Shown here: positions 1 to 10,493 of the stretch, in pieces
Layout: each line of letters opens with the position of its first letter
How positions within the stretch are numbered: position 1 is the stretch's first letter
Assembly (NCBI GenBank): GCA_947311845.1
Contig: CAMZMU010000034.1
Location: forward strand, 94,801,976 to 94,865,975
Source: Poa pratensis
Lineage: Eukaryota > Streptophyta > Magnoliopsida > Poales > Poaceae
DNA length: 64,000 nucleotides
Direction: 5' to 3'
Program-made: the position numbers and the translations under genes
Notes under the pieces: model-generated
What the model was told of the DNA's origin: nothing
What the model saw: only the letters and a program-made list of their open reading frames with translations
Database searches by the model: none

Positions 1-124
1 TGAAACGGGGTGTTTTTTCCTGGGATATGGGGTGCCTCCGGAGCCCCCGCGCGAGGGGCCCGGGAGGAGGGAGGTAGTCGGTACTTCTAATCTGATGCAA
101 TCCTAGCATCAAGAAGCTTGTGAA

Positions 125-2866
125 TGCTCGAGGTCGGCTTGGTGATGAAATAAAGTTAAGGAAAATGAGTTTTCACTCATATTATACTGTAAGAAAATAC
201 TATAAGGAAAGACAGCTCCGAATCAGCTTGAGAGCAAAAAATTCTGGGCATTTCAACGATCAACAAGATTAGAATTCGACAACGAGCTCGACTCTCGGTA
301 ATCAAAAATGGGGGACGCCAACACGAAGTTGTTCCACCTCCGGGCAAATGGAAGGAGGCGGAAAAAATTCATCCAGACGCTAACAACACCGGGAGGTATT
401 GCGGTCACACATACGGAGAAGGAGGCGGCATTGAAGACACATTATGACCAGTTCTTGGGCACGGCTGAGACACGCACAACCTCACTGAATTGGGACACCC
501 TGGGCTATGTTAGGCGTGATCTGTCCCACCTTGATGCGCCAATTGACATGGACGAGCTGCGGGCAGCTGTTTTTGCTTTACCGGTGGGGAAGGCGCCCGG
601 TCCAGATGGATTCATTGGGCGTTTTTTCCGCTCTTGTTGGGAGCTGATTTGTGATGATCTCTTGGAGGCCATGAAGACCCTCATGGAGGGAGGTGGCTCA
701 GGCTTCGGAATCCTCAACAAGGCGAACATTGTTTGTTGCCCAAGAAGAGCGAGGCGGGGGCGATCGCGGACTACCGCCCAATCAGCCTAATCCATAGTTT
801 CTCAAAGATTTTCTCCAAGCTTTTGTCATCTAGGCTGGCACCACTTCTCCCTGAGCTTGTTTCACCTAGCCAATCTGCCTTCATCAAGAAACGATGCATA
901 CATGATAACTTTCTTCACGTCCAAGGCTTGATTAAGCAAATGCACAAAGAGAAAACGCCGGGGTTCTTTCTGAAGTTGGATATAGCTAAGGCGTTCGACA
1001 CGTTAGCTGGCCTTACCTCCTGGAGTTGCTTGAGCAGCTTGGGTTCGGCCCAAGGTGGAGGCGTTGGATATGTCTTCTTCTATCAACGGCTTCCTCCAAG
1101 GTCCTCCTCAATGGCAAACCAGGTCCAGCCATCCGGCATGCTCGAGGCCTCCGACAAGGCGACCCAATATCACCGATGCTATTCATCCTGGCAATTGACC
1201 CGCTACATCACCTTTTCCGTCGCGCTGCGGAGTCGGGCATGCTCCGGCCGATACGGGAGCGGCCCGTGCGGTTTGCAGTGTCTCTTTATGCGGATGATGC
1301 GGGCATTTTCGTTGGCCCTGATCCACAGGATATGAGAGTGGTTTGTTTGCTCCTGGAGGTGTTCGGCAAGGCTAGTGGCTTGTGTACAAATCTTGCAAAG
1401 TCTGAGGCTTTCCCAACACAGTGCACTGAAGCGCAAATCACCGCTGCTCTTCAGATCTTCCCGGCTAAGCGAGGCACCTTTCCGTGTGTCTATCTTGGTC
1501 TCCCGCTGCACCACTCGAGATTGAAGGCCATCCATTTTCAGCCGCTCATCGATAAGCTAGGTGCAAAGCTTGCGGGATGGTGGGGCAAGCACTTCACGCG
1601 GGCTGGACGGGTGCTCCTATGCCGTGCGGTACTCACGGCCACCGTCATATATCACCTTGCTATTATCAAGTTGCCAAAATGGATCATCCAGAGAATTGAG
1701 AAGATTAAAAGAGCTTTCCTCTGGATGAAGTCAGGTGCCGTGCCCGGTGCTCATCCGGTCTCGTTGGCGAACTGGGGAACTGTCTGCCGCCCAAAGGAGT
1801 TGGGCGGTCTAGGAGTTTTTGATGTAGAAAAGTTTGGCCGCGCGCTACGGCTCAGGTGGCCATGGTTTGCGTGGAAGGATCAGGAGCGGCCATGGCAAGG
1901 TATGCCGCTGCCTTGCGACGCTGCGGATATGGCGTTGTTTCGGTGCTCCACCGATGTCACGCTTGGAGATGGAGCAAGGTGCCTTTTTTGGCAAGACCGT
2001 TGGCTGCCAGGAGGCCCACTCAAGCTTCAGTTTCCTCAGCTTTACGACATAACAACGAGAAAGTTCCGCACTGTCCAGAAGGAAATACAAGCAAACAATT
2101 GGATTAAGGCGTTGTTCCATATCACTTCCTCGGAGCAGCTTACGTCGTTGTGGGCAATCATGCAAGGAGTGCAATTGCTGCCACAACCGGATGCCATAGC
2201 GTGGAGATGGACCGCTTCCGGGGAATACACGGCGGCCTCGGCATACCGGTGCCAGTTTACAGGCTCATGTCCTCCCTTCCGTGCTGCAAAGCTCTGGAAG
2301 GCCAAGGCGGAACCGAAGTGTCGTTTCTTTGCTTGGTTGGTGCTGCACGGCAAGATCCTCACCGCGGACAATTTGGCGATTAGAGGTTGGCCACATGACC
2401 CCATTTGCAAGCTTTGCCGATGCCATCCCGAAACAGTGCAGCACCTTCTTCTCGATTGCAGTTTCTCGAAGGAGGTGAGAGAGCACATCTTCGGTTGGAA
2501 GGGCTCCATTGGGATGCCGCCACCAGTTTTGGGACACATCATTGATGCTTGGTGGAATGGCATGCTCGCCGGGATACCGAAGGAGAAGAGGCGGGAGGCG
2601 AGCGGGGCGTTCGTCTACGCCATGTGGGGCTGTTGGAAAGAGAGGAATAGGAGGGTTTTTCAAAACACGGCTATGCAACCGATCATGGTGGCACACCTTG
2701 TGTGGGAGGAGATTGAGCAGCGGGCTCTCGCCCATGGGCACGACCCGGGAGATTGACTCTTGTTTTTTGTTTTGTTTTCGGTGATACTCTTGCTTAGGCA
2801 AATGACATTGTACATAAACATTCTATCTATCTAATCGGGTGGCAGATACGACTGCCTTAAACTTCA
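125..2866 (+). mobile_element. LINE non-LTR retrotransposon, 5'-truncated and frameshifted
   Basis: Degenerate plant LINE that keeps the reverse transcriptase half of ORF2 and its 3' tail; no endonuclease domain is seen. LINE-like protein similarity can be followed upstream of the first ATG in another frame (roughly 180-305), so the ATG at 308 is not a native start. The 3' end is placed near 2866 because the coding region stops at 2756 and a short non-coding tail ends in an A-rich stretch. The left boundary is uncertain. The element family is clear from the reverse transcriptase and C-terminal zinc-binding domains; a specific family name cannot be given from sequence alone. Confidence 0.85.
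308..2756 (+). pseudogene. LINE reverse transcriptase with zf-RVT domain, broken by frameshifts
   Basis: Three overlapping frames make up one ancestral ORF2. Positions 308-730 (begins MGDANTKLFHLRANGRRRK) hold the typical N-terminal part, including GKAPGPDG. Positions 733-1005 hold the fingers region (DYRPISLI, then KLDIAKAFD). Positions 1026-2756 hold RQGDPISPMLF, the catalytic YADD box (DNA near 1286-1297), the thumb/connection region and a C-terminal zf-RVT with a C-x2-C...H-x4-C pattern at about 2405-2470. Frame changes occur near 305, 735 and 1010, so no full-length protein can be made. The role was target-primed reverse transcription of LINE RNA. The last ORF (576 codons) is intact to its stop. 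This is certainly LINE-derived and almost certainly inactive. Confidence 0.9.
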
Positions 2867-2889
2867 AAAAGAAAATACCGTTAACTGAC

Positions 2890-3370
2890 GAGAAAAATAA
2901 AATAAATTCGACAAAGGTTGAACGCATACATCTGAACGGGCCTTATCAAACTATTTGAGCTCGAGAAAGATAGGTCACGAGTTCAAATGTAGGCTCGAGC
3001 TTGTCTTGGTAACCAAAGAAAACTAAGAAAAATATCACTCATATAAAATAGTTGTAGACCCAACAAGACTAAGTAGGCTCGAGCTTGATACGACCGAGTG
3101 AGTCCGTAAGAAATAATGTTCAATGTCGTGAAAAATAAAGTAAATTTGAAAAAGCTTGAGTATATGCATCTAAACAAGCCTTATTGAACTATTCGAGCTC
3201 GATCTTGATAGGCTCAGGCGCTCATTTCAGTCTCGAACTCGGATCCAAGGAAGCTCACGAAGGCTCAAGCTCGTCTTGGCAACGAAAGAAATTTAAGAAA
3301 AATCGATGTTCAGTCATACATAAATGGTGTAGGCTCAAGCTCAGGCTCAATGCTCAATTTAATAAAAAAA
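2890..3370. repeat. imperfect tandem repeat, about 240-bp unit, two copies
   Basis: Two diverged direct copies (roughly 2890-3125 and 3128-3370) share blocks such as an aaaaataaa-taaatt start, a catct-aac-gccttat block, gagctcga and ggctcgagcttg. The unit recurs about every 238 bp. Low coding potential; no gene is seen in it. The family is unrecognised. Confidence 0.6.
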
Positions 3371-3960
3371 TGATGAGCGATATGAGGTAAGGAATTAAGG
3401 TTTGATGTAAACTCTAACTCTTGGAAGACAAAAGATCCTTACGCATATATGGGTATCATTGTAGTTGTCAAAAAAAAATATGGGTATCATTGTAATTCCT
3501 TTTTATCCTTTGTGGAATGTTTTGCGGGAAGTCATCCTTTTATTGGATGACTTGTAATAATTCCTTTGTATCCTTTGTAAAGAAGTGTACTAGTTCTTTC
3601 TGTGAGATGAGATGAGAATGAGATACGCGCTAGGCAATCAGGAAGACAGGAATTCTTGTATAAAATCTTGAGCGCCTGGTTGCCGAGGCGCGAAACAGAG
3701 AAGAAAATCCTAGCCAGTAATGCATGCATGTGCTTTGTGGGTCTAAACATGTTGCAAACTCGTGCATTCATTCAGAGGCAGCACACTAGCTCTACTGCTC
3801 TAGATCGAGGAACTGAATTCTGCGTTGCCGAACCTACAGTAGATCACTGCTGGCAGTCTAGCCGGAAACGATCGGTCGCTGTTCAAACCGGAACCAATCA
3901 CGTGCACGGTCGTTCGTCTTCTCTTGAGTGAGCTGCTGCACGTATGGCCGAGTTGCTCTC
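3371..3960. other. non-coding stretch upstream of the secreted-peptide gene
   Basis: Contains a short duplicated motif (atgggtatcattgta at about 3449 and 3480) and otherwise no recognisable gene. The right part, ending with a TATA-like tacaaatag near 3969, probably includes the promoter of the peptide gene starting near 4036. Confidence 0.35.
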
Positions 3961-4600
3961 TGGTTTCCCTACAAATAGAGGTCAGTCGACTCGAACTCGA
4001 AGCCACACCATCTCACCACCCACTGGCAGTCAGCCACGACGACCGCCGTCCGCTCCTCCGCCGCCCGCGTCCTGCTCGCCGTGGCGCTGCTCCTGTGCGT
4101 TGCCGCCGCCGCCCTGGTTTCGGCCGAGGGAGCCAATCCTAAGGAGCCGACCACCAAGTACATCTCCTATGAAGCCATGCCGAACGATCACTAGTAGAGA
4201 AGAGGCCTTTCGTCCGGGCCATTAGTCCCGGCCGCGGTCTGGGCCGCGACTAATGGTCCGGACACGTCGCCTCGAAAACGCCGAAGCGTACGGCAATCAT
4301 TAGTCGCGGCCCGTTAGGGACCAATGGTCCCGGTTTGAGATACAAACCGGGACTAAAGGGGTCTGCGGCTAATTCGTTCAAACGAGGACCCTTTAGTCCC
4401 GGTCCTACATACAACCCGCGACTAATGATGTTCAAACGAGGACCCTTGGGTTCCCGCGCTGGTCGTTGATCACACGGCCGAGGAATGAAACGATCGATTA
4501 ATGTCTTGGAAGTTGATCAAATGGCTTAATGGATTTTGGGAAGTTGAAACACACGGCCGGATTAATTACCACGGCCAGCCTCCTCATCTCCCCTGCTAGC

Positions 4601-4608
4601 TCTATATA
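4601..4608 (+). promoter_or_regulatory. TATA box of the CACTA-borne exonuclease gene
   Basis: The sequence tctatataag lies about 135 bp upstream of the ATG at 4741 and is followed by a pyrimidine-rich CTCTCT leader, as in many grass 5' UTRs. It suggests the captured gene kept its own core promoter. Confidence 0.5.
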
Positions 4609-4740
4609 AGAGAGCTACAGTGCCATTTGCCAAATGCACCATCTCCTCTCTCTAATCTTCTCTAAAATCCTCTCTCGAATCGCTGCCGCGCGCCATGGAG
4701 CCACTCGCGCCCCCACCACTACAAGGACGACGCCGTCGAC

Positions 4741-5376
4741 ATGCACTTCAAGGTCGTGGTCACTCTCCGCGCATCAACCGTGGAGAGATGGATCCGCGAC
4801 GTCAAGAGGCGCTACCTCGACGCCGCACCGATGAAGATCGTGGGCCTCGACTGGGAGTTCACTGACGCCGCACCCGAGGAGAGGCAGCATGCCACCGTCC
4901 TGCAACTCTCCGTGGCGACCGACACGTTGGTGTTCCATATTTGCCACGCTGATCGGGTGCCGCAGGCCCTCAAGGACTTCTTGATGGACAAAACCATCAA
5001 ATTCTGCGGCGCGGCTATCAACAACGATCAGCGTATGCTGGGGCCTTACGGAATTCGTATTTCGTCCGCCGTCGACCTCCAGCGGGCCGTTCACCCTAAC
5101 CCAACGTACCCTAATCTTCCGAGTCTCTATACTCTAGCCAATTTTACTATTGGCACAACGCTTGAGAAGAAGCAGAAGATCAACAAGAAGAAGAAGAAGG
5201 AGGAGGACGAGAAGAAGAAGGAGGAGGAGAAGGAGGACGAGAAGAAGAAGGAGGAAGAAGAGAACTTCACATTAGGTTGGGGCAAGTTTCCATTGAGCTT
5301 TTATCGCATCAAGTATGCCGCTCGGGACGCTCGCCTAGGCTACGAGGTTGCTAGGAGGACTCTCGGTGCTATGTGA
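4741..5376 (+). CDS. DEDDy 3'-5' exonuclease domain protein (WRN-exonuclease-like) carried by CACTA
   Basis: This 211-residue protein has the fold signature of RNase D/WRN-type 3'-5' exonucleases, which remove nucleotides from nucleic acid 3' ends using two metal ions. The metal ligands are all visible: Exo I as D37 and E39 in GLDWEF, Exo II as D96 in AAINNDQRML, and Exo III as Y192 and D196 in YAARDAR (DEDDy). A strongly charged Lys/Glu tract at about residues 139-176, encoded by GAG/GAA-type repeats, interrupts the domain before Exo III and looks like microsatellite expansion. It lies 552 bp inside the CACTA left end, so it is probably a captured host gene. An upstream ATG at 4694 is one base out of frame, suggesting an N-terminal frameshift. 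The ORF is open throughout; expression is unknown. Confidence 0.7.
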   Translation: MHFKVVVTLRASTVERWIRDVKRRYLDAAPMKIVGLDWEFTDAAPEERQHATVLQLSVATDTLVFHICHADRVPQALKDFLMDKTIKFCGAAINNDQRMLGPYGIRISSAVDLQRAVHPNPTYPNLPSLYTLANFTIGTTLEKKQKINKKKKKEEDEKKKEEEKEDEKKKEEEENFTLGWGKFPLSFYRIKYAARDARLGYEVARRTLGAM

Positions 5377-6059
5377 TCGTATGTCTCAATGTGTCGATCT
5401 AAATGTGCTATATTTAAATCAATTGGGCAATCCGGGTGCCTCGTATTGTTTCCTATATTTAAATCAATTGGGCAAGACTTGAGAAATACATTTTTTGAAT
5501 GTGCTATATTGTTTCCGAGGGTGAAAAATGTGTTTTTTTGCAAAGCACCAACCACAAATATGTTGGAAAACTTGAGAAATAACAAATTTGAAAATACTAT
5601 ACCATGTTATATGCACAAATAACCAAGTTGTAATGTTTTTATATTAGATAGTTAGCATCCCTAACTACGTAATAATGTTTTTATTGTTTTTTTACGTTAT
5701 AGAGCTGTATTATATATGATAGAAGATACATCCAAGTTATGCAAAATGTCTAACATACGTAATAACGTGAGGCTTCTATTGTATGAACTGTGAATCTTCT
5801 CAGTGGTACAAGAACTGGGACGCGAACAAACCAGGCATAGTGGCGGCCGGAGTAGGAGAGGGGTAGCATATAGCGGGGAGGAGTGCCACCGGAATGAATG
5901 GCGAGGCTACGGGGTTCAGACGGGAGACGGCGGCCATTGCTTTCTCTTTCGCTTGATGAGGAATAGGAAGTAGGGAGGCAATATACGGAAGATGCAGCTA
6001 GCAGCCGGTGTTTATATATATCGGGCAATGGGAGAGCCTAGAACGAAGGTTGCAGCTAG

Positions 6060-7300
6060 CAGCCGGTTTAAAGATATGAATATTTCCATATTAAATTGAA
6101 AATGACAATAATAATGTAAAATTAATAATAATGTAAAATTATTAATAATTATTATTACTTAATAATAAATCTTACTTAATCATTTTTTGATCGATTTATA
6201 CATATTATTTGTCAAATTTCGATTTACGGATTTAAAGATATGAATTTATCCATATTAAATTAAAAATGACAATAATAATGTAAAATTGATTTTCTTGTTA
6301 TTTGAATTCAAAACTATTAGTACTTAATCATTAATGTTTATGTTCACATAGGTTTGGAATTCAAAAAACTAATATGATTTTTCTCTACAAATAACAAAAA
6401 AAATGAATTAATAATTATTATTACTTAATCATTAATATTTATGCAAAAGATGATATGGACACAATATTTAGATTCCTATCATTTTTCTGATCGATTCATA
6501 CATATTATTTGTCGAATTTCGATTTACCGGTTTAAAGATATGAATGTTTCCATATTAAATTGAAAATGACAATAATAATGTAAAATTAATTTTTTTGTTA
6601 TTTGAATTCAAAACTATTAGTACTTAATCATTAATCTTACTTATGCAAAAAATAATTTGAAGTAATATTTATGCAAAAAAATGAATTAATTTTCTAATTA
6701 ATAATTTGAAGTAATATTTATGCAAAAAATGAATTAATAATTATTATTACTTAATCATAAATCTAACTTAATCATTTTTTTGATCGATTTATACATATTA
6801 TTTGTCAAATTTCGATTTACGGATTTAAAGATATGAATTTATCCATATTAAATTGAAAATGAAAATAATAATGTAAAATTGATTTTCTTGTTATTTGAAT
6901 TCAAAACTATTAGTAATTAATCATTAATGTTTATGTTAACATAGGTTTGGAATTCAAAAAAAAAATGATTTTTCTCTACAAATAACAAAAAAATGAATCA
7001 TTAATATTTATGCAAAAGATGATATGGACACAATATTTAGATTCCTATCATTTTTCTGATCGATTCATATATATTACTTGTCCAATTGCAATTTATAGAT
7101 TTAAAGTTATATTATATACCATATTATATGATAATAATAACAAAAAATGAATAAAATATTTAAAAACTAAATTATTTCATATTTATATTTAAAGATATAT
7201 TATTTGTCCAATTGCGATTTATAGATTCCTCACATTTTTCTGATAATAATGGATATATTATTTGTCCAATTGCGATTTACAGATTTAAAGATATTAATTA
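6060..7300. repeat. AT-rich tandem repeat array inside the first CACTA
   Basis: A diverged unit of about 280-300 bp recurs, each copy marked by tgatcgattyatacatatta followed by a tttaaagatatgaat block; landmark starts are near 6188, 6487, 6780 and 7057, with partial units at about 6060 and 7190-7290. There is no open reading frame. It probably is internal filler that expanded by slippage or unequal exchange within the transposon. Confidence 0.75.
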
Positions 7301-7449
7301 TGCCATATTATATGAATAAATGGCAATAAATGAATAAAATAGTTTTATTACTTATTTTATTTTCATTGGAATTCAATATTATTATTAATTATTCATTATT
7401 GTTTACTTAAATAATTGTTTTTGGTTTCAAAAAATACAGACATGTGACA

Positions 7450-7640
7450 CAATGATATAAGAGTTAATAGGATTGATATGGTAGTATTGACAACAAGGTA
7501 CAATCAGATTCGCGGGATCACAGCAGGAAGGAACAGAGAAGTTAAGCGTGCTGAGGATGGAGTAGTGTGAGGATGGGTGACCGACCGAGAAGTTTGACCA
7601 AGACTAGAATGTGACTAAAGTTTAAGTGTAATTAGTGTTA
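7450..7640 (+). repeat. 5S rRNA-like / diverged Cassandra LTR segment within the CACTA
   Basis: Contains gaagttaagcgtgct followed by ggatgggtgaccgaccg, matching boxes A and C of the 5S rRNA internal promoter in the right order, and upstream ataggattgatat and caacaagg blocks that parallel the Cassandra solo LTR at 18174-18457. The flanking stem regions of a real 5S gene are lost, so this is not a functional rRNA gene. Confidence 0.6.
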
Positions 7641-8155
7641 AAAATGGTCCAAATGAAAGAGTAACGAGTCAAACAATTCGAAAAAATAAATTAGAGGCGC
7701 TAGGACTAGGAGAGTCAGTGACAGCACGATGCTTAGTTAGAGGCGCCTCTAATTAGAGACTCTAACTAAGAAATTGAAAAAAAATGTTGGAAATAAAAAT
7801 TGAATTTTTTTTTCGGAAAATAATCTTTAGTCCCGGTTGGGCTTACCAGCCGGGACTGAATTTCCTCCAGCCCAATCGTTGTATCGCGGCCACGTGGAGG
7901 GCCCTTGGTCCCGTCTGGTAACTGGACCGGGACTAAAGGTTGGGCCTTTATTCCCGCCTAGCCTGTCCCAGTTGGCCAACCGGGACTAAAGCCCCTCACG
8001 GGCCGGGACAGAAGGGCACGTCTCCATTAGTGGATGACTGCATCAAGCAAGTTCCTGCGCCCGCCTGCTGCTGCGGAAAATCCGCTCTCTTCGGAAGGTG
8101 CCCCGTAGGTAAGTGATCGCATAGAGCACTTCATTCCTTCCCGGAAATTCACATT

Positions 8156-8536
8156 GGAGCTCGGGAGTAGATGCTCCCGATATTTCAATAAAATTTCAAA
8201 ATTTGAAAACTCATCAAAAAAATCTGAAAAAAATCATGCATGTACATGACCATGGTACGCACCACCGTATTTTTTTTCGCGACGAAATACCATCGTATGT
8301 GGCCTGTACAAAAATGACAAATTTCCTGTCAGAATTTCAAATTTTGAACTGTACTTGTCTGACAGGAAATTTGTCATTTTTGTACAGGCCACATACGATG
8401 GTATTTCGTCGCGAAAAAAAATACGGTGGTGCGTACCATGGTCATGTACGTGCATGATTTTTTTCAGATTTTTTTGACGAGTTGTCAAATTTTGAATTTT
8501 TTTTGAAATCTACCGGGTGCATCTACACCCGGGAGC
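8156..8536. mobile_element. fold-back MITE (long inverted repeat) in the peptide gene intron
   Basis: Two long arms (about 8156-8334 and 8360-8536) are near-perfect reverse complements separated by a loop of about 25 bases, so transcripts would form a very long hairpin. The outer ends share a gggtgtagatgcaccc-like palindromic motif. The structure resembles grass fold-back/Mutator-type MITEs; a clear target duplication was not found. Mirror-image ORFs on the two strands are by-products of the palindrome. Confidence 0.75.
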
Positions 8537-8673
8537 CAAAACGCCTCTCTTCTTGTTTAAAAAATTACCTAGCTCGATCAAGCCTAACGTGATTTTGTAA
8601 ATTGATTTGCAGGTTGGCGCCCGTCTCCTCCCAGAGTTGGTACCCGGAAGGCGGCCCCCACCCCTTGATTCGT

Positions 8674-9560
8674 CTCTCTCCCCTTACTGGCTGTGGCCGT
8701 GGACACTTGTTCCTGTTGCAGAATAAACACGAGTAGAATAACGATGCCAAGTCTTGAAAGGCATCACATATTGCATACATGGCCACGCCGGGTGCTGCTC
8801 GATCGGCTGTTGCTGTTGCCGTGCTCTGTAATATGCGTGTATGCTTGTATGTGTGCTTGAGGAACCCGCAAAAGAAAATTATGTGTGCTTGAGAAATAGC
8901 AACGGATTAAAAAGGTCAAACAAAATACTAAAAGATGCATCAGTAAGCAAAGTTAAGAGAAAGCACAACCGAGGTAAATATCTTTATTATTGCCACGAGA
9001 GTGTCTTTTGTTTTCTAACGTGGCGTTTTTCTTCTTTTTTCGAGACGGCAAAAGCTTTGCCTCCAGTTAATTGTGAAAAATCAGAAGAAAACCAATACAA
9101 CCAGGGCCAAGCCTACACTCGCCGACAATGCAACAAACAACACAAAACATGCCAACCAACTACAAACACAAACCAACGGTGAACCCGTTCCACCGAACTA
9201 GCTGGATTTCGACCACAGTTGAAGAGAAGAAGCCGCGACTGCTATGAGAGGAGCAGACTCGGAACGCTCCCGCCATGGTGAAACATGGATCCCACGAACT
9301 TTGCACATGTTGTGATGATGGGCAAACGTCGTGTATGATGATATATAAAATCGTATAAGGCTTGATGTCCTGCTCTCAATGTCTTCGCTACTCGTTGATA
9401 TCAACACTTGTTTCACAGACTCGTTGTACAACAAGTACTTACCCATGTAGATCTGGATCATGTTGTCTGAGCCCTTAAATTGGACAACAAGCATTACGAA
9501 CACCATGGTTATGCAATCATAATAATCAAACATCAAAATAATCTCAGAAATATGTAAATA
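8674..9560. other. intergenic stretch, no recognised gene
   Basis: Probably begins with the 3' UTR of the secreted-peptide remnant. Short ORFs on both strands have no recognisable domains. Nothing else can be supported here. Confidence 0.3.
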
Positions 9561-9564
9561 TGGT

Positions 9565-9695
9565 TATGTACAAACACATCTCACAAACTCATTACATCTC
9601 CAATGCCCAAGGGAATTTTACTTGCACATGGGAGGAGAATAAAAACCAATCAAATAAATAGGGTTCGGTGGGACACGAGATTTTTTTTAGCCTTA
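9565..9695 (+). repeat. dispersed repeat shared with 60.5 and 61.1 kb
   Basis: A block beginning atgtacaaacacatctcac and running through cacatgggaggagaata to gggttcggtgggacacgaga is repeated, with minor changes, at about 60505-60640 and 61108-61240. Identity of the family is unknown; no coding capacity. Confidence 0.65.
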
Positions 9696-10039
9696 AGTCA
9701 TACAGTATCGTTGCTGCGCGCCATGGCCAGCCCCTTGACTGTTGGATGCACACGCACATGCATGCTAGGCAGGGGTCACCCATCGTTTCATGCACACACA
9801 TACGTAATCTTCTGGCCAGCTGACCAGCTTGCTTTCAAGCCAGCTTGTTGGAGAAAGCCGTGCACGTTCACGGCCACGCTACCTGCGTAAACTGGGCACC
9901 AGGTGACGGCGTGACCTGCCGCCCGGCGATGCAGCGTCTTTCCCCGGAACAGATGCGACGCCCAAGTGCTGGCGTCGGCCAGCCCCAGTCTATTACCGCC
10001 ATTAAGGTGGAGATATGGAGACGGCGCTGTGACGTATGA

Positions 10040-10312
10040 CGGAGGACCCAACGACGTTGTGTCGCCGTCCATGTAGGTGGAACTGGAGACGGCGTTGGGA
10101 TGCACGGTCTAGAGCGAAGACCGCGCCGGGCTGCACACCCGCAGCCCGACAATGCCATCGTGGAGGTGGAGAGGGCACGCCGGGCTGGGCGCTAACAGTC
10201 CCAATATCGTCGCGGAGATGTAGAAGACGTAAGCGGCACGCCGGCCACCGTGGAGGTGAGGATGCGCCGGGCTACTCATGGGCAACCCTGATGACAACAT
10301 CGTGGTGGTGCC
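10040..10312. repeat. GC-rich degenerate minisatellite, left part
   Basis: Imperfect repeats built around ccgggctgcacgcc and cgtcgtggaggtgga. The array continues after the Copia insertion at 15187-15430, showing that Copia landed inside it. Confidence 0.5.
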
Positions 10313-10493
10313 TGTTGAACCATAGAGTCCGCGCGTGTCAAACTGTACCTAGTCAAACAGACACGCACGTATCCCTCCCCACTTCTCCTCTCACGATCAC
10401 ACGATCGCTGTAACTGAAACCCACGACTCGTGTGCTTGTACTGCCGGGTATATGTACCCCTGCAAAGTGTGTTGAATCCTACCCTTGCTTTCA
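10313..10493 (+). repeat. Copia 5' LTR
   Basis: 181-bp terminal repeat bounded by TG...CA, near-identical to 15001-15181. Carries the element's promoter; a tatatgtacc sequence lies near 10450. Confidence 0.95.

Larger units (their letters stand above)
4189..8032. mobile_element. CACTA DNA transposon carrying an exonuclease ORF (TSD GAT)
   Basis: The termini are CACTAGTAGAGAAG at the left and the reverse complement of CACTAATGGAGA at the right, flanked by identical 3-bp GAT duplications at 4186-4188 and 8033-8035, as expected for CACTA (En/Spm) elements. The subterminal regions (4200-4440 and 7820-8020) are full of the inverted, repeated motif tttagtcccgg / ccgggactaaa, the usual transposase-binding type of array. 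No TnpA- or TnpD-like gene is present, so it is non-autonomous. Its cargo is an intact exonuclease ORF (4741-5376), an AT-rich tandem array (6060-7300) and a 5S-like segment (7450-7640). Confidence 0.9.
4036..8673 (+). pseudogene. small secreted cysteine-rich (RALF-like?) peptide gene, split by a CACTA element
   Basis: Positions 4036-4188 encode a classical signal peptide (AARVLLAVALLLCVAAAALVSAEG) followed by a mature start ending TTKYISYEAMPND. The frame resumes after the CACTA element at 8036 (8033-8035 is the duplicated GAT) with DCIKQVPAPACCCGKSALFGRCPV. It then meets a good donor (gtaagt at 8108) and an acceptor (ttgcag near 8612); the joined frame stops at about 8671-8673. The YISY motif is a hallmark of RALF peptides, but the cysteine pattern after it is not the usual RALF one, so the family is uncertain. 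Where the start codon should be (4036) there is ACG, not ATG. With a lost start and a 3.8-kb insertion this copy is a pseudogene; a TATA-like site lies near 3969. Confidence 0.45.

Noticed and set aside
8203..8488. Two 84-codon ORFs on opposite strands with almost identical proteins
   Set aside because: They are mirror images produced by the long palindrome at 8156-8536, not genes.
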